Origin: Ranitomeya variabilis
Lineage: Eukaryota; Chordata; Amphibia; Anura; Dendrobatidae
DNA: 64,000 bases
Assembly: GCF_051348905.1 (NCBI RefSeq)
Contig: NC_135236.1
Span: forward strand, 667,340,389-667,404,388
Direction: 5' to 3'
The notes under the pieces were generated by a model. That model was not told the origin of the DNA, did not search any database, and was given only the letters and a program-made list of their open reading frames with translations. Positions 33,523-45,699 of the stretch are shown here, in pieces (within the stretch, counting starts at the first letter, position 1; each line of letters begins with the position of its first letter). The position numbers and the translations under genes were made by a program.

Positions 33523-35127
33523 ATGGCGTCTGCTGATCTGAGGGACGAGCTGCTCTGCTCCATCTGTTTATCTATTTTTAAGGACCCTGTAACGCTGAGA
33601 TGTGGACACAACTTCTGCCGGGTCTGTATTGGTCGTGTGCTGGATACACAGGACGGGTCTGGAGTTTATTCCTGTCCTGACTGCAGAGAAGAGTTTCAGG
33701 AGCGGCCGACACTGATGAGGAACATAAATCTCCATAATGTCGCAGAACGTTTCCTGATTACTCAGCAAGAACAAGAGGAGATCACCGGGATCTGCTGCAC
33801 TTACTGTGTGGACTCTCCTGTACCTGCTGTTAGATCCTGTCTACACTGTGAGGCTTCTCTGTGTGATAAACACCTGAGGGTTCACAGCAAATCACCAGAA
33901 CACGTCTTATCTGATCCCAGCACTTCTCTGGAGAAAAGGAAATGTTCTGTCCATAAGAAGATCCTGGAATATTACTGCACTGAGGACGCTGCTTGTATCT
34001 GTGTCTATTGTTCAGCAGGAGAACATCGGGGACATCGGTTTGAGCTGCTGGATGAGGCCTCTGAGAAGAGAAAGAAAAAACTGAGAAATTTTCTTCAGAA
34101 ACTGACAACAAAGAGAGAGGAGACTGAGGAAAGAGTCGGGAATCTGGAGGAGCGCAGGAGAAAAGCTAAAGAAAAAGCAGCTGGAGAAGCCGAGAGAGTC
34201 ACTGCCCTGTGTACAGACATCAGGAGACGGGTGGACGACCTGGAGAAGAAGGTCCTGAGTGAGATCTCCAGGCAGGAAAAGGAAGAGTCACTGTCACTGT
34301 CTGCTCTGATCCATCAGCTGGAAATAAAGAAGGACGAGCTGTCCAGGAAGATGAGACACATTGAGGAGCTGTGTAACATGACGGATCCACTGACTGTCTT
34401 ACAGGATCCAGACACCGGTGACTTGTGTGATCCTGAGGAGGAGGGAGGTGATGAGGACACAGGGGGACATGATAAACAGCCCCATGATGGAGATGACCTG
34501 GATGTGGCTGTGATCTCACACACATTACACACATTATGTGACGTAATATCAGGTATAAGGAGCGGGATCTATGTGGAGGGTCCTGCAGACATATTACTGG
34601 ATGTAACCACAGCTGGCAATAATCTCCTTATATCAGACGACCTGAAAACTGCGACCTGCACAAAAGAGAAGCTGAAATGTCCTGAAACAGCAGAGAGATT
34701 CCAGAAATATAATCAGGTGATGAGCAGGACGGGATTTACCTCAGGACGACATTACTGGGATGTGGAGATCGGTAGATCAGGGAATTGGATGGTGGGGATG
34801 TGTTATCCCAGTATAGTCAGGAGTGGATATCAGTCACTGATTAGAGATAATAACAAGTCCTGGAGTTTGTGGAGATATAATAATCAGTATTCAGTGATAC
34901 ATGACAGTAAAGTGATCCGGTTACCTGACGAGATCTCCAGTGATAGATTCAGGATATGTCTGGATTATGAGGCCGGGCAGTTGTCCTTTTATGAGCTGTG
35001 TGACCCCATCAGACACTTACACACCTTCACTGCCACCTTCTCGGAGCCTCTTCATGCTGCATTATATGTACATTGGAGAAAGGTTAATGGAAGCTATGTG
35101 GATAGCTGGGTGAGGATTACAGGATAG
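33523..35127 (+). CDS. TRIM25-like RING E3 ligase, array copy 3
   Basis: A complete 534-aa member with all RING and B-box zinc ligands. The coiled-coil start RFELLDEASEKRKKKLRNF and VGNLEERRRKAKEKAAGEAER are shared with copy 4, not with copies 1 and 2. The SPRY differs from copies 1 and 2 in GRSGNWMVG, SGYQSLIRDNNKSWSLWRYNN and the C-terminus GSYVDSWVRITG, which is one residue shorter. The post-RING RNINLHN matches copy 1, suggesting mosaic ancestry or conversion. Expected role: cytoplasmic E3 ligase with distinct target surface. Confidence 0.93.
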   Translation: MASADLRDELLCSICLSIFKDPVTLRCGHNFCRVCIGRVLDTQDGSGVYSCPDCREEFQERPTLMRNINLHNVAERFLITQQEQEEITGICCTYCVDSPVPAVRSCLHCEASLCDKHLRVHSKSPEHVLSDPSTSLEKRKCSVHKKILEYYCTEDAACICVYCSAGEHRGHRFELLDEASEKRKKKLRNFLQKLTTKREETEERVGNLEERRRKAKEKAAGEAERVTALCTDIRRRVDDLEKKVLSEISRQEKEESLSLSALIHQLEIKKDELSRKMRHIEELCNMTDPLTVLQDPDTGDLCDPEEEGGDEDTGGHDKQPHDGDDLDVAVISHTLHTLCDVISGIRSGIYVEGPADILLDVTTAGNNLLISDDLKTATCTKEKLKCPETAERFQKYNQVMSRTGFTSGRHYWDVEIGRSGNWMVGMCYPSIVRSGYQSLIRDNNKSWSLWRYNNQYSVIHDSKVIRLPDEISSDRFRICLDYEAGQLSFYELCDPIRHLHTFTATFSEPLHAALYVHWRKVNGSYVDSWVRITG

Positions 35128-36902
35128 GAAATAACACCCTGTGAGGTGCTCTATCACCATTGCCGTTGAGGACTGCACTGCTCCGTATTTCCTGCCTCGG
35201 TTCCTGATTTAAGGCACCTTCACACGAAACGACTTTGTAACGACATCGCTAGCGATCCGTGACGTTGCAGCGTCCTGGCTAGCGATATCGTTTAGTTTGA
35301 CACGCAGCAGCGATCAGGATCCTGCTGTGATGTCGCTGGTCGCTGAATAAAGTTCAGAACTTTATTTGGTCGTCAGACCGGCGTGTATCGTTGTGTTTGA
35401 CAGCAAAAGCAACGATACCAGCGATATTTTACACTGGTAACCAGGGTAAACATCGGGTTACCAAGCGCAGGGCCGTGCTTAGTAACCCGATGTTTACCCT
35501 GGTTACCAGCGTAAAAGTAAAAAAAACAAACAGTACATACTCACCTGCGCGTCCCCCAGCGTCTGCTTCCTGACACTGACTGAGCTCCGGCCCTAAAGTG
35601 AAAGTGAAAGCACAGCGGTGACGTCACCGCTCTGCTGTTAGGGCCGGAGCTCAGTCAGTGTCAGGAAGCAGACACTGGGGGACGCGCAGGTGAGTATGTA
35701 CTGTTTGGTTTTTTTACTTTTACGCTGGTAACCAGGGTAAACATCGGGTTACTAAGCGCGGCCCTGCGCTTAGTAACCCGATGTTTACCCTGGTTACCCG
35801 GGGACCTCGGCATCGTTGGTCGCTGGAGAGCGGTCTGTGTGACAGCTCTCCAGCGATCAAACAGCGACGCTGCAGCAATCGGCATCGTTGTCGCTATCGC
35901 TGCAGCGTCGCTTCGTGTGAAGGTACCTTTAGGCTGTGTGTTACAGTTTGGATTATCTTTGTGCCCTTGGATGATACAATCAAGGTCAGCTTTGTCTTTG
36001 TTCCATCAGAGGAGCGCAGTTGCACTGAAGCAGAACCAGGGATCAGGCAGTTTCCCACCATTGCTTACACGTTCTATAGAAAAGAGCTTGATAGACGCAG
36101 CAGTGGTCGGTAACCTAAGCACCTAGCTGTAAACAATAACATTCATTGATAATGTCAATAAGTGAATTTCAGCTCCTTGCTTTTAAAGACACTTTCCGAT
36201 TTTAACCATTTATAATGAGAGTAAGACTTTAGGGTTAAGATACGGGGGATTGTCCACCTTTAGGGAGATTTTATTTCTGCTTAAATGCTTGAACTTAGGG
36301 TTAAAAATATTTTTTATCAAGTGGGTTTCATTAAAAATTTTGCACCGTTTGGCTTTTCCAGGCTCTTTGTTTCTGTGCTCTACTTTCATTGTGTCTGTGG
36401 TTATAAATCAGCTGAGAGGAGATCAAAAAAAGACATAAAAGAGCCACAAACTGCCCGAATGGGCTCACAGCCATAATAGTGCAGCACAGAGACTATGGAG
36501 GGCAAAGGAAGGAAAGTTCCTTCCTACCATCATGTTACTATATGAAAGAAATGTTACTTTTCTCAGGCGTCAGCACCAAAAAACTCAATAGAAATCTACT
36601 TTGATTATTACATTTTTATATTTATTCTTTTTTTCGTTTTTGGTGCAGATTTGATGCAGTTTTTATATTGTATTTTTTAGCGCAGAAACACTGGGATTGT
36701 ACAAATGGTTTTTTACATGGGTTATTTCAGGTTCCCGAAAGAAACCTAAAGGAAATAAAAGCACTAAAAATACACAATTCAACAGCGTCATGTATAACTG
36801 TTTGGTGCATATGGATGTAATTGTAGAGCCGTGCTGGGGTCTTCATGTGCAGTGAGGGGTTTTCAGTCACTCATATGAGCCATCATGCCTCAGTATATAC
36901 TG
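35128..36902. other. TRIM copy 3 3' UTR and flank
   Basis: Homologous to 17797-18840 apart from the MITE at 35212-35928. The poly(A) site used in copies 1 and 2 reads AATAAG here (about 36158), so 3' processing may differ. No other gene. Confidence 0.5.
35212..35928. mobile_element. Harbinger-like MITE with nested palindromes
   Basis: 717 bp with terminal inverted repeats AGGCACCTTCACACGAA / AGGTACCTTCACACGAA and TTA at both borders (35209-35211, 35929-35931). Inside, two further inverted pairs repeat around CTGGTAACCAGGGTAAACAT (near 35440 and 35730) and a CGGAGCTCAGTCAGTG pair. It is non-coding and absent from the other units. Confidence 0.75.
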
Positions 36903-36917
36903 CAGTATATAGAGTAT

Positions 36918-37694
36918 CACTTAATGGTAACCAAATAACAATCCCCAAAGATCCCCAAGTAGTACTTACCGGTATGTATAAAATATCACTTTTATTAATA
37001 AACCTTAAAAATAGGAAATTACATTAAAAAAGGGTACTATGTCCTGTGACGAGGGACTTCATTACCATAGGGTATTCTAAAACATTGGCTACATAAACAA
37101 AGAAATGTATATCACTTAATGCTTGAGCAAGAAATCCCTAATTCATATAGGGTATATGTAAAAGCCAAAAGTAAACTACCATGGCATTCCTACATAGCAG
37201 AGTATACTTATTTGTGTAGTAGCTTACCTCAAACAATGATAAATATTAGACAGTTCTGTTACCTGGCGTGCAGCCACGTGGAATCCTCTCGGCGTTCCTC
37301 TGCCCCAACGCGCGTTTCGCATTGCTTCTTCGGGAGGAATACCCTGCTATGTAGGAATGCCATGGTAGTTTACTTTTGGCTTTTACATATACCCTTTGTG
37401 AATTAGGGATTTCTTGCTCAAGCATTAAGTTATATACATTTCATTGTTTATGTAGCCAATGCTTTAGAATACCCTATGGTAATGAAGTCCCTCGTCACAG
37501 GACTTAGTACCTTTTTTAATGTAATTTCCTGTTTTTAAAGTTTATTAATAAAAGTGATATTTTATACATAAGTACTACTTGGGGATCTTTTCTTATTGTT
37601 ATTTGGTCACCATTAAGTGATAAGTCATTGAATACAGTAGTACATTTCCCGCACTATGATTGGTGGTATTATTTTGGGCATCTCATTGTGAATA
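36918..37694. mobile_element. Fold-back with hammerhead-like core (unit C)
   Basis: A 777-bp insertion flanked by a 15-bp duplication CAGTATATAGAGTAT (36903-36917, 37695-37709). Its inverted arms exceed 300 bp (TCACTTAATGGTAACCAAAT against its inverse) and include AATAAAAGTGATATTTTA. The centre reads on minus CCGAAGAAGCAATGCGAAAC then GCGCG (37303-37336), a short hairpin before GAAAC. Other units have an empty site. Probably a Penelope-like non-autonomous copy. Confidence 0.6.
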
Positions 37695-37709
37695 CAGTAT
37701 ATAGAGTAT

Positions 37710-38318
37710 GCCATTGTCGGATCACAGGTTGGAGCAGGGGCTGGGTGGCAAATTTTGCCCTGGGGGCAAGGACACAGCAGTAGCCCATCTTTATTGTGTT
37801 TACCTCTGGCTGTTTAGAAGAGGTTACAAGACTGTAATAAGATAAAGCCGGCGTAATGATGGGATGGTTGTGGTCGAATGCTGACTACATTTTTATCCCT
37901 TCTATCGGTGTGGGTGTGCCACTGAGAGAGGTGTCTGACACTAGTCGGCATGTGACCATAACTATACACATTCATACTTCCGATCCTTATGCTGGGAATA
38001 CAGAGTAATCCTGACAGTGTGCACAGCGCTCTATAAAGATGCAGTGTCGGACTACGGGAATTTGTCTAGAGCTCTGAGAACCGTGTTGGAAACAAAGTGT
38101 GCGGCTGGTAAATTACATGTCGTCTTCAGAATTTATTCATATATTCTTTTCTAAACCTGTGTAAATGTCGGTGTAGTGTATGTCAGTGTATTAATATACT
38201 CAGGTAATGTTGCCTTCTCGGGGACCAGCGCCATTTCACTTCACTTCTCAGTGACGTCACCGCTCTGCAGACTTTCCGGGTCACGCTGCGCTCTGTCTGA
38301 CCCCGAAGTGAATGTAAG
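37710..38318. other. Shared 3' flank of unit C
   Basis: Corresponds to 18860-19437 in unit A and ends with the left CRE arm (TGACGTCA near 38252). No gene. Confidence 0.5.
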
Positions 38319-38651
38319 TGTCGCACCCCAGGAGTTCGGGTACCACAGTAGTGCTGCCTTCCTCTCGCGGAGGGTAGTGCTATGCCTGGAAACAGGGCCG
38401 GTCTGAGCATCGGGCACTTTTGGCAAATGCCAGAAGGGCAGATGCCTGTAGTGGGCCGCATTGTCAGCTGCATTATTAACAGTGCCGGTGTCTTCGGAAC
38501 GCCCACACTGTGCTAAAGCCTGTATACCTGCCTTAGTTTTCATATTCTTTTGCCCCACTTCCGTCTTATCTACATCCGCCTTTTCTCAGTGTGTGTGTGT
38601 TATTTTAGTGATTCACTTCCGCCCCTGCCACACTTCCGTCCTGCATGGTGT

Positions 38652-41376
38652 CAGGGCTGCCACTAGAAATTTCGGTGCCCCATACTGGCAAATTTTTTGG
38701 GGCCTCCTTGAGACTCCGCCAAGGCTCCACTCCTCAAACTGTCCACAGTCCCACCGCTCTCTCTTGGAAAAACTCCACTTCTCATCTATCGTACATTAGC
38801 AGTTCCCATCACCAGATCACACATATAGCCAGCAGCTTTTGAGTTGGCCAAAAGATTTTTTAAGCCGCCACCATAACACAGTAGACACTTTTGGCCGGGC
38901 CCTACTCTGCTGTAACCTATTAAATATTTGTTAAAATATGCAATACAATTTAGATATATTTTTATATTTTTAAAATGACCAATAAACTCACATACAAGGA
39001 ACAAATACCGCTACACCATGACCAGACCACATATTACCACCACAGTGATCGAATAATATCATATACAAGGAACAAATACCGCTACACCATGACCAGACCA
39101 CATATTACCACCACAAAGTGACCAAATAGCACATACAAGAGACAAATACCGCAACACCATGTCCAGACCACATATTACCACCACATTGTGACTGAATACT
39201 ACAATACTGAGCAGTAATAAAAAAAAACAATACTATCACCATAAGTGCCATTATACACAGGAGATCTGTACTTAGTATGCAGTGTCTGTGTATAGGTAAT
39301 AGTGATCACTGGTGGTATTATACACAGGAGCTCTGTATATAATGTATAGGTAATACAGTGATCACTGGTGACATTATACACAGGAGCTCTGTGTATATTA
39401 TACAGTGTATAGTGTCAGTGTATAGGTAACACACTGTCTCACCAGTGACGTCTCTAGGTGAAGTCCTTCATCTTTCAACTTTCATCCAGCACAGACCGCC
39501 GTCACTTCTTCCAGTCAGGTCTTGTCTCTGCAGGAAATAACACAGTTATCTCAAGCTCCGCTTGCAGAACACATTACTTAATTTTTCCCAACTTTTTCAT
39601 TACACCACATGAAGAAAAAAAGGTGACATAGTATCACTCTACACGGTAACAGGACCAACCCCCCCCCCCATTAAAACAGTATCCTCAAAAAACAAAATAA
39701 ATACGTCCCTGCAGTAATAATATCCCTTCAATTAGCCCCTATGGTAACAATATTACCCATCCTGGCCCCCGTGTGTCTCATTTCTGGCTCCAGCCATATG
39801 TTCTCACATCCTGCCCTCATGAGTATCCATTCTGCCGCCTATGATCTCTCCATCCTGCCCCATGATCCTGCACAATCTGTCTCCAATCATGCCCCCGTGT
39901 CTTTCATCCCATATCTCCATTCTGCCCCCAGTATCTCCAGGATTCTGCCCCCAGTGTCTCCAGGATTCTGCCCCCAGTGTCTCCAGGATTCTGCCCCCAG
40001 TGACTCCAGGATTCTGCCCCAGCATTATTCCTTATACCCCTCTGTGTCTCCAGCATTCTTCCTCATACCCCCCGTGTCTCCAGCATTCTTCCTCCTACCC
40101 CCATGTCTCCAGCATTCTTCCTCCCCCCCGTGTCTCCAGCATTCTTCCTCATACCCCCCATGTCTCCAGCATTCTTCCTCTCCCCCGTGTCTCCATCATT
40201 CTTCCTCATACCCCCATGTCTCCAGCATTCTTCCTCTCCCCCCGTGTCTCCAGAATTCTTCCTCACACCCCCCCGTGTCTCCAGCATTCTTCCTCTCCCC
40301 CCGTGTCTCCAGCATTCTTCCTCATACCCCCATGTCTCCAGCATTCGTCCTCATACCCCCGTGTCTGCAGCATTCTTCCTCTCGCCCCTGTGTCTCCAGC
40401 ATTCTTCCTTTCCCCCCCACCGTGTCTGCAGCATTCTTCCTCTCCCCATGTCTCCAGCATTCTTCCTCATACCCCCCGTGTCTCCAGCATTTTTCCTTTC
40501 CCCCCCGTGTCTCCAGTATTCTTTCTCCCCCCGTCTCTTAAGCATTCGTCCTCTCCCCGTGTCTTCAGCATTCTTCCTCAAACCCCCCGTGTCTCCAGCA
40601 TTCTTCCTCTCCCCCCATGTCTCCAGCATTCTTCCTCTCCCCCGTGTCTCCAGCATTCTTCCTCTCCCCCCGTGTCTCCAGCATTCTTCCTTTCCCCCTC
40701 GTGCCTCCAGCATTCTTCCTCTCCCCCGTGTCTCCAGCATTCTTCCTCTCCCTGTCTCCAGCATTCTTCCTCATACCCCCATGTCTCCAGCATTCTTCCT
40801 CTCCCCCCCCCCGTGTCTCCAGCATTCTTCCTTTCCCCCCCGTGTCTCCAGCATTCCTCCTCTCCCCCGTGTCTCCAGCATTCCTCCTCTCCCCCGTGTC
40901 TCTAGCATTCTTCCTCATACCCCCGTGTCTCCAGTATTCTTCCTCATACCCCCCGTGTCTCCAGCATTCTTCTTCTCCCCCTCCATGTCTCCAGCTGCCC
41001 TGGGGCTCCCTAGATCGCCGCGTTAAAAAAAACCAACAAAAACACGAGATGTTCTTACCTGGCTGCGCTCCTGCGGCGGACGAAGCTCCTGAGTCCACAC
41101 AGCTGAAGCGCGCACTCGCCGGCGGCTGACAATAACGTCAGACGCCGGGGAAGGGCGCACTGTGGCTGAAGTCAGCTGCCAGCCTCCAATTGGCTGGCGG
41201 CTGTTAACAATTGACGTGTGGGCGCAGGCCCGCACCCGCATGTCAATAACGTTAAACTGCCGCAGCGCCTGTAGGGGGGGCCCGGTGAGCAGATGAGACA
41301 GGGCCCGATGCGGGCCCCCTCTGCCCACCGGGCCCCATACGCCAGTCAGGGCAGTAATGCCCTGATGGTGGCCCTG
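38652..41376. mobile_element. hAT-like non-autonomous element with minisatellites
   Basis: Terminal inverted repeats CAGGGCTGCCACTAG and (inverted) CAGGGCCACCATCAG, flanked by imperfect 8-bp repeats CATGGTGT (38644-38651) and CACGTTGT (41377-41384). Inside are three 70-bp repeats (38990-39200, GACCAGACCACATATTACCA), three roughly 62-bp repeats (39240-39430, TATACACAGGAG) and the minisatellite at 39930. No transposase is seen. Confidence 0.6.
39930..40995 (+). repeat. Pyrimidine-rich minisatellite, about 27-33 bp unit
   Basis: About 35 copies of CCCGTGTCTCCAGCATTCTT followed by a variable CCTCTCC/CCTCATACC spacer. The spacer alternates between two forms, giving units of different length. The Pro/Ser-rich ORFs on plus and the Glu/Arg-rich ORFs on minus are composition artefacts. 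Confidence 0.9.
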
Positions 41377-41384
41377 CACGTTGT

Positions 41385-43380
41385 ACTCGCTCTCCACACT
41401 TCTGGTCTGCAATCACAGCATGACGTTATCTTTTCGGGCACCAGCTGCTTATTCAAACCAGGCTTGCGGAGTCTGACACCACCTGCATCTTCAGCAGCAG
41501 CAGATGGACGCCTGTCTCCCCTGACCTGTGTGTGCTTGTGACGCCTCCTCCCCGTGCTCCTTTACCAGTTATCTGTCATGTAGACACTTTTTTCAAAGTA
41601 TTTCTATTCATTGCATTGCAGTCCTCATTTCTCCTCACTCCTAGTTCCCTCCTGTTTGCCTTCATTTTCTATAATAATCATTTGCTGCATTATATATTTT
41701 AGCCTGTGTTCTCCACTTTATTGCTGGCTTTTTTATTCTTCTCTTTTTTTCATCCTTACCTTTATTTACCCCTCCTGTTATATTAATTATTATTTATTTT
41801 TTCTCTTTTTTTCCTCACTTTCTATAACTAGTCCCTTCCCTTGACTTTCTCACCTACTTTAATCCTTATACGCCTTATAAATTACTCTGCTCCTCACCTT
41901 TACTGCTATTCCATGTTCATTTTAGTCCTTATCTTATTTGTTCCCACCTCCAGGTCATATTCCCGTTTTTTTTTTCCCCTTATCTTTTCCTTGTCTTCTA
42001 TTTTTTTTACTGCATTTTTTAATTATTCTTTTTCTCTATGGCTTATTTCCATGTATTTACTTATATGTAACTATTATTAATTTGCATTGTTATTGATACC
42101 TCTCATGCGTTTATAAACTTTTTCATACGCAGTATGTATTATTTATGTTTCATTTTTAATGGTTTTTATTCAATCATTTTTTCACAATCTGCATGTATCC
42201 TGTTTTTTCGTGTGTGTGTAAGTGTATTTTGTAGGCTGTGAGCAAGGTCTGAGGACCGAAACATTGGCCGAAAATCTTGTACAGACATGTTTTTGCTGCA
42301 CCCTTAAGCCCCGGAGCTTTTTTCGGTTATGCGTTTTCGTTTTTCGCTCCCCTCCTTCTCAGAGCCATAACTTTTTTATTTTTCAGTCAATAGGGCCATG
42401 TGAGGGATTGTTTTTTGCGGGACCAGTTGTACTTTTGAACGACATCATTGGTTTTACCATGTCATGTACTAGAAAACAGGAAAAACATTCCAAGTGCAGT
42501 GAAATTGCAAAAAAAGTGCAATCCCACACTTGTTTTTTGTTTGGCTTTTTTGCTAGCTTCACTAAATGCTAAAACTGACCTGCCATTATGATTCTCCAGA
42601 TCATTACGAGTTCATAGACGCCAAACATGTGTAGGCTATTTTTTATCTAAGTGGTGAAAAAAAATTCCAAATTTTGAAAGCAAAAAAAAATTATTGCGCA
42701 ATGTTCCGACACCTGTAGTGTCTTCAGTTTTTGGGATCTCGGGTCAGGTGAGGGCTTATTTTTTGCGCGCTGAGCTGATGTTTTTAATGATACCATTTTG
42801 TTGCAGATACGTCCTTTTGATCGCCCGTTATTGCATTTTAATTCAATGTCACGACAACCAAAAAAAGTAATTCTGGCGTTTTGAATTTTTTTCTCGCTAC
42901 GCTGTTTAGCGATCAGGTTAATGCTTTTTTTTAATGATAGATCGAGCGATTCTGAAGTAAACGGATGGCTCCCCCAACTTGAAGGGGCTGCTGGTCAAGT
43001 TGGAGGAGTCATCCATTTACTTATGGGTAAGCATGTATGAATGACAACTTGATTAGGAGCTATTATGGGGTACAGCTATTTAGCACCTATATATGTTTTC
43101 AGCTTTCCTAAGCCATTAGGTCATTATGGTTAAATGACTGTCATTCCTATTTAGCTAACTCAGGATGTACTCAGCTTTTCCTTCTTGTCTCCTCCATATT
43201 TCCTCTCTGAATGTGCTACATTAGTGTTTTATTAATTGATTTACATGTGTTTTTGTCTCATTAAGTCTTCTTAATTGCTACTATGTTCTGTGGGACTTTT
43301 ATACTCCGTTTTTTTGTTTTCCAATATTTGGTTATGGTTTGCTGGCATTTGTCTTATTATGGTATTATGAAAGTAGTAAG
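41385..43380. repeat. T-rich and dispersed repeats inside the LTR insertion
   Basis: 41590-42180 is T/C-rich with no gene. A CTGAGGACCGAAAC core sits at 42249-42262. From about 42290 to 43000 there is a dispersed frog repeat (CAGAGCCATAACTTTTTTAT, TTTTTTGCGGGACCAGTTGT, CGTCCTTTTGATCGC) likely belonging to a DNA transposon. No coding capacity is seen. Confidence 0.45.
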
Positions 43381-43926
43381 AAGTAGCAAGGTAATGTTAG
43401 TAGACCCCAGAAGGAACGGCTCAAGCTGCCTACCATACAGGTACCTGTCCCAGGACAGGGGAAGGAACCAGGACTTTGTTAGCACATTACAGACAGCAAG
43501 GGACTATAGCAAGCGCGCAGTGGAAGGCTCCCAACCTTGCTGGTACGCTGGACTGTGGCCTGCCAACTACAGTAAACCAGGTAAAGACTTATAACTTGTG
43601 TGCCTTACTCATTTATTACCGGCCTACACCATCATCGCCATACACTTCAGGACCTCTGGGGACCCCACTTCACCTGTGGGAAGCGTTACCATAATTGCTG
43701 CGACAACATCCCACAGAGGACCCCTTTAATGCAGCGTCGGTCCCACAATTGACCGAACACCACAGGTGGCGTCACGACAGGCTTATTCACAATTCCCCTT
43801 TAAAGACCGTTCCCCTTTTACAGTGAGTCCCAGGGCCACGGACCAGGTCGCAGCCACCGTGATATCCCCTTTAATAGCCGACCAGACCCGGTACCGAGTA
43901 CCCTGCCCTGGTGGGTGACTCATAAG

Positions 43927-44469
43927 TTTATGGAGCGAAAGAACGAGGGGCATAACAAGGCTGCACAAACTCACATTGTAAAAGAGACTTCAAGCATAAA
44001 GTGAGGCGGAGAGTCTGAAGAGCGGTATATATACAGTATAAGCCCCACATCTTGTACATAAATATATATATATTTACTGTATATATGTATATATATTAAA
44101 AACCTCATACTCACCTCTCTCCCGTTCCCCCGGTGCTCTGCTCTGTGCTTCGGTTCCTGAAGCTCGGACTTTCTGCACAGCTGATATGATATAGTGATGT
44201 CATCACGTCAGCTGTCCCGATTGCACTCGCTGATTGGTGGAAGTAGGAGCCTTTGGCCCCCGTCTTCCACCAATGTATTCAGCCCGAGGATACAGATAGC
44301 AGTGATATCTGGACGTGGTATGTGGGCAGGATGTGACCCGCTTTTGACCAAGGTCTGGTGAATGATATACTGTGATATATATGTGATACATATATCATCT
44401 GCAGCTATGAGACATAATCTATGTACTTATGTCCTAAACTATGAGCACATATATACAGTCTTATACATA
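43927..44469. other. Remaining 3' flank of unit C
   Basis: Unit sequence resumes at TTTATGGAGCGAAAGAACGA and soon jumps (about 44022) into the TATATATATATTTACTGTATA stretch. No gene. Confidence 0.5.
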
Positions 44470-44795
44470 GGGGGCTTTCACACAGCATTATGGCATCTGT
44501 TTGTTGGTCCCGTTGAGGCTTACGTCCGAACCCTCTTCGAAATGCGATTCGGGTGTATGCACCGACGGGGCCATAGACTATCATTTTCGGGCATATACGC
44601 CTACTGGAGGAGGACACCCAGACGTAGTAGACTGCATCTAGGTGTCATCTCCAGTAGGTGTACACTCCCGAAAATGATTGTCTATGGCCCCGTCGGTGCA
44701 TACTGTACGTCCGAATCTCGTTTTGCTCAGGGGTTCAGACATAAGCCCTGATGAGACCAATGAACCTGTGTCAGAACACCGTGTGAAAGCCCCCT
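44470..44795. mobile_element. Palindromic MITE, GGGGGCTTTCACAC ends (unit C)
   Basis: Counterpart of 21208-21533, with the fullest ends of the three copies. Confidence 0.6.
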
Positions 44796-45699
44796 TACTG
44801 ATCCACCTGGACCTGGCTTCAGAACATCACATATTATAATGTACAGCACTATATATTATATATACCGTAATACATGATGTCCTGAAGCCAGGCCCAGGAG
44901 CAGACCGTGTATGACTATGAATAAAGTGCCGGCAGCTGTCTTCTAGTCAGCAGAGAGCCGGGCAACCCAAAACTTCTGCTGGGGGACCGGCCCGGGTGAC
45001 ATTTGCCCCTCTGCCCTCCACCCAAACCCACCCCTGCTAGAGGCGCCTGGAGATTCTTATCCTTTCCTCTTTGGATGGCACAGAGAGAATATTTCTTAAT
45101 CATGATAATTATATGTTGTAATAAGAAAAAACTAAACCGGCATCAGACATTTTTGACATTGCAGAACAGATTCGCGCTCCTATTTCGGTGTTTCATCCAG
45201 AGTTCTCTGGTTTATAAGCAGAAAACCAAAACTACAGTAATGTAAAACACTCTGGAAGAACGTCAGTGACACGCAGCATTACTAAGAGGCGCTCGCTGAA
45301 TATAGACCTACAGTCGCCTCCTATTTTATTGTGTTGACTAGAGATGAACAGATCAGGCAAAATTCAAAATCTCCTGTTCGTGTGGATTTTCCCGAGATGT
45401 TTGATATTCGGAGACGTTATTCTCCACAAATTATATGCCCCTTATCATGTTCTATGTTTTTTTTCAGACACCAGAACATAATAAACGTAATATGTAAAAA
45501 ATAAAATAAAATCCTTAATACTCACCGATCACCTCTCCAGGCTGTCTGCTCTTCCCCGTCACTTGTCCGGTTCTCTCCACATCTTCAGATCACCGCTGTT
45601 AAAGACCTAATGTGTCTCGGACCAGACAGGAATGTGGGGGGACCAGAGAGGGGAGCTGTGAGGTGAGGAGAAGGATTTTTTTTATTTTCAGCACATTGA

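Larger units (their letters stand above)
38319..43922. mobile_element. Solo LTR (Ty3/Gypsy-like) swollen by nested insertions
   Basis: The insertion begins TGTCGCACCCCAGG and ends GGTGGGTGACTCA, with TAAG at both sides (38315-38318, 43923-43926). The empty site is present in A, B and D. The first about 70 bp and the last about 540 bp (from about 43380, including GGTACCGAGTACCC) resemble the LTR at 48063. The middle is a hAT-like element plus other repeats. No internal coding region of a retroelement is seen. A fossil LTR. Confidence 0.6.
30387..45036 (+). repeat. Tandem unit C of the TRIM array
   Basis: Unit C begins at CTAGAGGCACCTGGAGAGTC and contains TRIM copy 3. It is 14.65 kb long because of a Harbinger-like MITE (35212), a fold-back (36918) and a 5.6-kb LTR-bounded insertion (38319). 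It lacks the 3' flank segment corresponding to about 19540-20700: near 44020 the CRE region runs directly into the TATATA stretch. Confidence 0.8.

Noticed and set aside
38392-38651. CAGGGCCGGTCTGAGC at 38392 as the left end of the hAT-like element
   Set aside because: CAGGGCTGCCACTAG at 38652 matches the right end better and has an 8-bp flank match; the earlier site may be a piece of another element.
39741-41129. Pro/Ser-rich plus ORFs of up to 354 aa and their minus counterparts
   Set aside because: Composition of the GTGTCTCCAGCATTC minisatellite, open in overlapping frames and both strands.
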